Shown here piece after piece: positions 57,300-64,000 of a DNA stretch of 64,000 nt (the first letter of the stretch is position 1; each line of letters opens with the position of its first letter). The position numbers and the translations under genes are program-made. The stretch spans positions 67,871,053-67,935,052 of the forward strand of contig CM060732.1 of assembly GCA_030704615.1 (NCBI GenBank). Direction: 5' to 3'. Source of the DNA: Takakia lepidozioides (Eukaryota; Streptophyta; Takakiopsida; Takakiales; Takakiaceae). The notes below the pieces were generated by a model, which saw only the letters and a list, made by a program, of their open reading frames with translations, did no database searches and was not told the DNA's origin.

Positions 57300-59862
57300 T
57301 TCACCCCTCCCTGTCACCATTGCCTATGAAATCTCCTTCAGGACACAAACCCATTTAAGAAAGGGCGAAAGACAAAAACAACCTTTTAGAGTCAATCAAT
57401 ACATTTAACAGGTTCTTGAACAGTGGGGACTAGCTTCTAAGAGTCTCAGTTATTTGTGCAATTCAGTGCCAGTGGCTGTGAAAACGTGACCTGACAGTCC
57501 TCATGCTGGTGATTTGACTTTTTGCCAAGTATAGAACTTGACCAGCAAGCTCCATAGCCCTCGAGCTCAAACAACTACAGACAGGTTACAGAGCATTGCA
57601 TGCTAACTTAACCGCTGGCCTTGATATGATCTTAAGAAGAATAATGCAACTGCAGTTGGCTCTAGCTTAATACAAATGTGCTGCCTTAGACCTATACCAG
57701 ATTGAGACAAGCATAGAAGAGAGCCTTGACAAAAAAGGGTGGAACAGGGGTGATTCCTCAAAGTCCAAAGTAATTGGATTGAGCACAGAACGCTAGAAGA
57801 CCAATTTTTTTCTGAATGATGTGGTAGCTACATTTCCATTGCGAATTTTGATGGTAACATTGCTGATTCCTTCATCGAATGTTCTGACAACTTATACCAT
57901 GATGTCTGACAAACACAGTGAAAAAGACTGACAGGATACCTGCAAGTCTTCCCTCACACCTTCCTTAGCAGCAACAAATTTCATCACGTCTTCCTTGAGA
58001 ATACGTCCATCCTTCCCAGTGCCATTGATGGCAGCCAGATTGACACCGTAGGTCTTTGCAAGGTGACGAACGGTAGGTGTAGTTATCACCTTACTTTGTT
58101 CTTCCTCAACAAATTCTGTACTGCTCTCAGATGGCTGGGCTGATGTCACCGTTGGTTGAACACCTTCAGCCTGGTCCGCTGAATAGCTTTTGTTGGATCC
58201 CTCGATCACTAGTTCCAACAATGTCTCCCCAACCTGCATGACCAATTCTCACCTTTATTTCTGTGTCTTCTTTCTCTCCATTCTCGAACTGTAGAGTAGC
58301 AGCCACAGTCACTTGTGTCACGTCTAGGTAAGGCAAAGCTTCACAGTAGCATTGCTACCACCCACACCATTTGATAAGAAGCAACGTGAATCCTCAAATC
58401 AAAGATCAACCCCGTAGTGCGCACAGGCTATGGAAATGTCAGACTGAGTTTTCCCCCCATGGGGATTTAATCCCCACCAATTGCTCTAGAGAGTCACTAT
58501 CCTCAGCGGAGTAAGACCTGAAGGATAGCTCATAGGCTCTCTGCACAGCAAACCCTGAAGTTACAAAAATAAGCATGTCAATCAACATGTCACAGAAAGC
58601 ATACTCAGATTGCAGAAAGAAGTGACAGGGAGGTTATGGAACTCACTTTGACAATATCGCCAGGCATGTAGTTGATTTGTGAAACCTTGCCCTTGTATTG
58701 ACTGGTAATCTGCACCAAAGCCTTGTCACTCTGTACCTCGCAAAGGGTTCCAAACTCCTCCACCACGTCTCCCTGGTCCATCCCTTTCCATCTCATTCAA
58801 CTAGTTTCAAACACCAACAAGGTTCTAAACAACGCCCAAACGTGGAACAAACAACTAGCCCAAAAGCATGGGGTATAAGAACAAGGAGGCCTTAAGCCAC
58901 CACAATACAGAAGCTCAATCCAAAACTACATTGGGACTCGCACACAGATGCCCGCAGTCCTGTGATAGGCAAGTACTCTTGCATTCAGTGGCACCATTTG
59001 AAAGCATACCACAGAGCATCATGTCAATCCCAGCACACCGTTGAAAGGACTCTTAAGATGGAGATGTGGCTGTGATTGGAGTGTAAGAGGTAGACTCAAG
59101 CAAGAAAAGGGAAGAGCCAGACTAATGGGGTTATTCAATTCAAACCTCTTTGACAAACCATTGGATGAGCTCACAGTCAGCAATGCCTTCACCTGTCTGT
59201 GCCAATGGAACTTCCACTATGCCCCCAGTTGATCCCACATCAGCCGTCTGCACCCGGTTAGAAGCATACCTCTCATGCATTATTCTGATTGGATCACCCT
59301 GCACAAACCCCACAGAGAGTTTGGCAAACAAATACTCTATATACATGTGTGAGTGCTCCCAAATAGACACCCTCTCTTTCTAATATGCATCTCTGGTGAT
59401 GTGCACACACCTCAGAACTGGCTACGAGATGATATTATTTCGTCGGTGGAAAGGATGCAGGGCATTCAGTCCAGCAATGGGAAATTCTGTGGAGGGAAGA
59501 AAAAACTCGGCATAAGAAGAAGCCGAGCTGTGACAAATTCACTTGCATGTGATAATTGGTTTGAGGATTACCAAGGGTAAGGCCAACACAGGAAGCAGCA
59601 ACCCGTCTCTAGCCATGACAGAAGCTCGACAACACGACCGCAATCCATCTTTCCATCTTTTGTGATGACGAAATGCACCCACTGCTGAAGATTTTGGCAT
59701 TCCTAGACATTCGTCTCCGGAGTCTACCGTACCTGAAGTACACCTAATGGATTCCATCCCAGATGAGTGGCCTCTAAGTTCAGAAAAACTGCCAAATGAA
59801 CAGCCGTTTGCTGCCCGGGCCCTGGCAAACAGGAGCCTGAGTGCTTTCATGGAAGTCGTCAT
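51929..59862 (-). CDS. BCE2: Branched-chain keto acid dehydrogenase E2 (dihydrolipoyl acyltransferase), 9 exons
   Basis: Exons on the minus strand: 59862-59572, 59247-59146, 58772-58647, 58233-57940, 54913-54774, 54030-53780, 53375-53287, 52522-52295 and 52042-51929. They total 1635 nt, 544 residues plus stop, with matching phases throughout. Residues 1-97 are a mitochondrial transit region (MTTSMKALRLLFARARAANG). The lipoyl domain has PLAQTGEGIADCELIQWFVK and the modified Lys148 in VQSDKALVQ. The E1/E3-binding domain reads TPTVRHLAKTYGVNLAAING then GRILKEDV. The acyltransferase core has GFRRAMAKAM, TVTNFGAIGGKFGSPI and the catalytic His514 in ADHRVIDGATVA. The enzyme acts in the mitochondrial matrix in valine, leucine and isoleucine breakdown, as the core of the BCKDH complex. 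Intron 4 (3 kb) holds a LINE on the same strand; intron 5 holds LINE debris. The family call is firm; exon 1 rests on transit-peptide character and phase fit. Confidence 0.93.
54290..54645 (+). mobile_element. Different LINE RT fragment joined to the common 3' tail
   Basis: Encodes FDSVPRALLLQRLHRMEVPS and, after a frame change, RIKQGCPLSPTLLGIYID. These are reverse-transcriptase motifs not found in this form in copies A and B. It passes directly into CCTCACAAAGGTAGTTTG and the same terminal tail (GGTCTATGGCCACAAGGCTA). It lies in intron 5 of the E2 gene, antisense to it. Confidence 0.75.
55051..57264 (-). mobile_element. LINE copy B in E2 intron 4, nearly intact RT
   Basis: A 5'-truncated copy, very similar to LINE copy A, on the same strand as the host gene. 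It starts next to a (GA)n run at 57265-57295 and continues through the reverse transcriptase (GGPDGIVNELI, FLDVKKAYDTVW, FADD), the C-terminal zinc motif and the 3' tail at 55051-55115. One reading frame spans almost all of it; a single TAA at 56199-56201 replaces the tyrosine codon seen in copy A (LPSYTYLG). It lacks the endonuclease, so it could not transpose by itself. Confidence 0.92.
57265..57295. repeat. (GA)n microsatellite at LINE copy B 5' edge
   Basis: About 15 GA units exactly at the truncation point of LINE copy B, inside E2 intron 4. Confidence 0.95.
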
Positions 59863-61200
59863 CTTTATTGGTCTGTTGATGGAACGAATTGGTGAGTTCG
59901 TATTGAGCTTAAACTTTGAGAATGGACTGTGAAATGCTCGATGACGAGATGAGGTGGTTGCAATTCTGAATGCTTGTGAGATGGTAACGATCTGTATTAC
60001 TTTCGGTATGCTCACATCCGTGACCAAGTACGAAATGTGACCTGCGCGTTGTGTCCAAAGACAGAGTGGAAATTGAAGGAAACTAAGCAATGAAGACCTG
60101 CTAATTCACAACCACAGCGCTGTGTAGTACACGCCCTTCTCTCTCCCAGCCCCTCTCCTTTTCTCTGAATCTTCGTACACAGCTCTCCCCTCGATACCGC
60201 GACTTGCACTGTATGCCTCAAACGCTGTAAGTGTCAGGCACCGGTAAATGAAGAACTGAAACAAGCCTAGGCCTGCCGAGAGCTCCCCCTCAAATCTAAC
60301 TCAATTATGTCAGCTTCCCCTCTTGGCTCGAAGCCCTGTCATCTCACTTCATAAACACCCACCAATCGCTCTGCATTCTTCTCTCTTTGTTCAAGCGATG
60401 GAAGGAGCATAACACACATATCACAGAACAAATCTCTCCCTCTCTCTCTCTGGAAGTTATGACCTTTCGCTCTCTCTTTCTGGGTTTCAAAGGCTCTTCT
60501 CCTAACCCAATTCTCCTTCCCTTCATAGCCCCTATCCCTCTCCGGATGCTCATTGCATGACAATCCTGTTTACGCCAAGTGGAGCAGGCCCAACGTGTAA
60601 CAGCCTGCACAGATGGGCTTGGTGAGAGTCAGCAGGCCCGGATTAGCTGTGAGCAATTGTAGCTCAGTCATATCTGTGATATCACCTGCCACATCATCTG
60701 TATGCCATTCAGAGCTCCTTCTCCACCCCGGAGATGTGTTTGAAAATGGTTGCCAATTTGGACCTCCTATTGTTTCGCCTACCCATTTAAAGAGTTGTTT
60801 TTTGGAGCTGGGTTTCATGCAATATTGTTTGCTGGAAGTAAGAAGGATTCCAAGCATGTTTGGTGGTCCCCGATTGAAACATGGAAACTTTGCAGTCCGC
60901 ACCATAAGCATAGGTCTTGTTGCAGTGCACATTATAACCACCGGTCTTGTCTGTAGGGGTTGAATCCCGGGCACTCATCTCCAGTAGTCTGGAGTCCCTG
61001 ACAAGTTGAGTGTTTGTGGGAACATAAAAAGAGGAGAGGTCACAAAGTCCTCAAATTAGATGCAAGAAATCTGGATGTGTTGGCTTTTCGGCCTGTAATT
61101 TTCATGGGAAGTTTGTAGGCTTCCAAAAAATACTTAAGTCAGACCTTCAGGTCGCCTGTGTCAGACTGCTACTATGAAATCATCTCAGCTCCCATTTCAT
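59863..61200. other. E2 upstream region and spacer to its duplicated 5' end
   Basis: Should contain the E2 promoter and 5' leader. Frames at 60344-60610 (minus) and 60613-60963 (plus) have no family match. CT-rich blocks occur at 60435-60480. A GGGGTTGAATCCCGGGC block near 60956 resembles a polymerase III B box, but no A box was found. No gene supported. Confidence 0.4.
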
Positions 61201-61204
61201 TTCA

Positions 61205-61940
61205 GCAGTTCTTTGGCATTACATCACTATGGGCCCCCGTTGATCCCCCCTCAGCCATCTGCACCTGGTTCGAAGCAAACCTCTCATGCATTATTCCGAT
61301 TGCGCCCAAGCCACAGAGAGTTTGGCAAACAAATATTCAATATACTTGTGCTAGTGCTCTCAAATTCAATCCCTCTCTTTCAATCGTGCATCTCTCATGA
61401 TGTGCACACCGCAGAACTGGCTATGAGATGATAATATTCCGTCAGTCGGAAGGATGTGGGGCATTCAGTCCAGGAATGGGAAATTCAGTGGAGGGAAGAG
61501 AAAATTTGAAGAAGAACCCAAGCTCTAACAAGTTCATTTGCATGTGATAATTGGGTTAAAGATTACCAAGGGGAAGGCCAAGATAGTCAGCAGCAACCTG
61601 TCTCAAGCCATGACAGATGCTCGGCAAGACAACCGCAATCCATCTCTCCATCTTTTGTGATGACCAAATGCACCCACTGCTGAAGATTTTGGCATTCCTG
61701 GACATTTGTCTCCCAAGTCTCTGTAGCTGAAGTTCGCCTAATGGAATCCATCCCAGATGAGGGGCCTCTAAGTTCAGTCAGACTGCCAAATGAGCAGCCG
61801 CTTGCTGCCCGGGCTCTGGCAAGCAGGAGCCGGAATGCTTTCAAGGAAGTTGTCATTTTTGTGGGTCTGTTTATGGAAGGAATTGGTGAGGTCATATTGA
61901 GCTTCACTGTGAAATGCTCGATGAAGAGATAACGTGTAAC
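61205..61940 (-). pseudogene. Duplicated, frameshifted 5' end of the E2 gene
   Basis: Colinear with about 59210-59940, offset about 2 kb, same orientation. It contains a copy of exon 1 (TTSLKAFRLLLARARAASGC, then SFGSLTELRG), intron 1 and the first bases of exon 2 (acceptor followed by ATGGCTGAGGGGGGATCAAC). A 1-bp deletion in the stretch after GMDSIRRTS shifts the frame, and the in-frame equivalent of VMARDG reads a stop. No further E2 exons follow. It could still supply an alternative promoter. Confidence 0.85.
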
Positions 61941-62249
61941 TCTGCATGATCCACACATACCCGTCTTTCTGGTCCACAGCTTGTTTCCTAGCATGATGTA
62001 GACCCCCCTGTACATCCAGTTAAAGCTTCTAACCAGATTGCTGTTGGGCATAGAGCAATTTCGGCCTAAGTATCCACCTCATTGCAGATAAGAGCGCACA
62101 ATCAGTTCTTAGAGGGTTGATATGCCAGAGAGGAAATGCCCTCAACAGTACATGACAGCCAATAATCTCACGAAATGGTGAATGAACCAAGCAGCTGCAC
62201 AGTTTGATGATGATGAAAGACACTCACACCTTTCAAACAAAATATTGTA

Positions 62250-64000
62250 TCACCAGTACTCCCCACAAGAACAAACTCCATCTTTGAAGTGGTGAAAGCG
62301 GTTCGCATCCCGTACAACAATTGGTCGGCCAACAATCTTTGAGATGAACTTGGTGGCAGTGTGACAATCACCACAGACTCGAAGGTTCTTGATGACACGC
62401 AGGGGTGTCCCAGGGGCTGTGCTGATCAGCCCAAAAGCAATGGCCAGCTTTTCGCTGTGATGGCAAACAGAAAATTCCTTTTGCTCCTCCTCCACATCAT
62501 GCAATACAAAGCGCGTGTCAGGCACATAGCCTGCCTCCTTCATCTGCCCAGACAATCTTCTCAGTTCAGCATGGATTTCCTCAACTTTCGGATGCGATTT
62601 GTCATCTACAACGAAGGTGTGCACCCTGTTCTCGACCTCAATGCAGGAGCGACCTGGCTCCTTTCTGACCCCTCTGACCTTCATCATCCTTCTCACCTTT
62701 GCAGTATCGTCCCACCTGCCAGCTGCGGCATAGATGTTTGATAGCAACACATAAGTTGCAGCGTCATGTGGAAGCAACTTGAGAATACATGCTGCCACAC
62801 GTTCTGCCATCTCCACGTTGCTATGAATTCTGCAGGCACCAAGCAAGGCCATCCACACTACAGCATCTTCTTTGGTTGGCATTCTGTTGATGAAGTTCTC
62901 TGCCTCATCCAATTGCCCTGCACGGCCAAGAAGATCCACCATGCAGCCAAAATGCTCTACTATTGGAGTGATGCTATGATTTTCACTCAGGAAATTGAAG
63001 TAGTATCTGCCTTCATCCACTAGGCCAGCATGGCTACACGCAGAGAGAACACATATAAAGGTGATGCTGTCCAGCTTCAAGCCTTCCTTTTGCATTCCTT
63101 CAAATAGCTGCAGGGCCTCCCTATGACAACCATGCTGGGAATATCCTGCCATCATTACATTCCATGACACCAGATTTCGTTCAGCCATATTGTCGAACAA
63201 TCTCTTGGCATCCTTGATGCTCCCACATTTTGCATACATGTCCACGATGGTTGTATTCAGAATGACATCTGGTACAATTCCAGCTTTTATGACGTCAGCA
63301 TGAACCTCTTTGCCTTTTTTCAGGGCTGCCAGGCTCGCACACGCATTGCAAATGCAAGCAAAAGTGACCTGGTCTGGTTTCACTGCTTCCCGCATCATTT
63401 GCTCATAGGTCTCCAAAGCCTCCATCCCGCAACCATGCTGGGCATATCCTGCAATCATTGTATTCCATGACACCAAATTTCGTTCAGCCATATTGTCAAA
63501 CAATTGCTTGGCATCCTGCAGGCTACCACATTTGGCATACATGTCCACAAGGGTCGTATTCAGAATGACATCTGGTACAATTCCAGCTTTCATAATGTCA
63601 GTATGCACCGCTTTGCCTTTTTCCAGGGCTGCCAGGCTTGCACACGCACTGCAAATGCAAACAAATGTGACCTGGTCTGGCTTCACTCCTTCCAGCATCA
63701 TTTGCTCATAGGTCTCCAAAGCCTCCATCCCACACCCATGCTGGGCATATCCGCCAATCATTGCACTCCACGACACCACATTTCGTTCAGTCATACTGTC
63801 AAATAATCCCTTTGCATCCTGGAGGCTCCCACATTTGGCATACATGTCCACAAGGGCTGTATTCAGAATGACATCTGGTACAATTCCAGCTTTCATGATG
63901 TCAGCATGGACATCTTTGCCCTTTTCCAGGGCTCCCAGACTCGCACATGCGTTGCAAACGCAAGCAAACGAGACCTGGTTGGGCATCACCCCTTCCCGCC
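62250..64000 (-). CDS. PPR protein of the DYW class (N-terminus beyond window)
   Basis: An intronless frame open to the window edge. At least four PPR repeats, very similar to each other, are visible (GIVPDVILNTALVDMYAKCG, then SWSAMIGGYAQHG, then ALETYEQMM). Next come the E and E+ segments (WMALLGACRIHSNVEMAERV, with the PG-box EPGRSCIEVENRVHTF) and a cytidine-deaminase-like DYW domain: zinc-site HSEKLAIAFG (His-x-Glu), CGDCHTATKF (CxxC) and HHFKDGVCSCGEYW at the end. The final triplet is EYW rather than DYW, a common variant. Such proteins bind organellar RNA and edit C to U; the organelle cannot be told without the missing N-terminus. The near-identical repeats point to recent internal duplication. 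Confidence 0.95.
   Translation of the reverse strand, partial: REGVMPNQVSFACVCNACASLGALEKGKDVHADIMKAGIVPDVILNTALVDMYAKCGSLQDAKGLFDSMTERNVVSWSAMIGGYAQHGCGMEALETYEQMMLEGVKPDQVTFVCICSACASLAALEKGKAVHTDIMKAGIVPDVILNTTLVDMYAKCGSLQDAKQLFDNMAERNLVSWNTMIAGYAQHGCGMEALETYEQMMREAVKPDQVTFACICNACASLAALKKGKEVHADVIKAGIVPDVILNTTIVDMYAKCGSIKDAKRLFDNMAERNLVSWNVMMAGYSQHGCHREALQLFEGMQKEGLKLDSITFICVLSACSHAGLVDEGRYYFNFLSENHSITPIVEHFGCMVDLLGRAGQLDEAENFINRMPTKEDAVVWMALLGACRIHSNVEMAERVAACILKLLPHDAATYVLLSNIYAAAGRWDDTAKVRRMMKVRGVRKEPGRSCIEVENRVHTFVVDDKSHPKVEEIHAELRRLSGQMKEAGYVPDTRFVLHDVEEEQKEFSVCHHSEKLAIAFGLISTAPGTPLRVIKNLRVCGDCHTATKFISKIVGRPIVVRDANRFHHFKDGVCSCGEYW

Noticed and set aside
59747-59932. Plus-strand ORF beginning MDSIPDEWPLSSEKLPNEQP, apparently conserved at 61741-61932
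   Set aside because: Both lie antisense to the E2 transit-peptide exon and its duplicated copy. The conservation comes from the segmental duplication, and the minus strand has the gene signals.

Overview
The window is nuclear DNA of a land plant: spliced genes with GT-AG introns, plant-type protein families (membrane-anchored prolyl 4-hydroxylase, AMBRA1-like WD40 protein, branched-chain keto acid dehydrogenase E2, DYW-class PPR protein), and introns and gaps filled with retroelements. Wide gene spacing, long repeat-filled introns and a PPR-DYW gene with near-identical repeats would fit a seed-free vascular plant such as a fern or lycophyte. That placement is inference. I know of nothing in the sequence that fixes the species. 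Layout, left to right: (1) 382-3987 minus, an eight-exon prolyl 4-hydroxylase gene that appears intact. (2) 7037-20042 plus, an AMBRA1-like gene of at least 13 exons; its introns hold LINE 3' tails, a 70-bp tandem array, PPR debris and two kinds of coding-like repeat. (3) 20-26 kb, a mostly non-coding stretch with a stranded long-chain acyl-CoA synthetase exon, a small cysteine-rich secreted protein gene with a possible 28-nt intron, and a LINE 5' fragment. (4) 26-31 kb, LTR-retroelement debris: RNase H, gag, a tRNA-Met type primer-binding site and a long minisatellite-bearing repeat. (5) 32450-36607 plus, a seven-exon gene for a 595-residue protein I do not recognise, built on about four helical repeats. 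(6) 39-43.5 kb, a tRNA-derived SINE with exact target-site duplication, and a second copy of the long repeat followed by a gag fragment. (7) 45741-45869 minus, a 42-residue single-pass membrane micropeptide. (8) 46.6-50.9 kb plus, a long decayed LINE. (9) 51929-59862 minus, a nine-exon gene for mitochondrial BCKDH-E2 whose exon phases sum to exactly 545 codons; intron 4 holds a second LINE copy that is open except for one stop codon. A duplicated, frameshifted copy of its 5' end lies at about 61.2-61.9 kb. (10) 62250-64000 minus, the C-terminal part of a PPR-DYW gene cut by the window edge. The main host genes are separate metabolic and housekeeping genes rather than an operon-like set. The clearest shared theme is one LINE family: its roughly 60-bp 3' tail, usually followed by a CT-rich run, occurs at least a dozen times, including inside introns of the AMBRA1-like and E2 genes. 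Exon borders were read by eye from splice consensus, reading frame and remembered family conservation. No alignment or gene finder was run.
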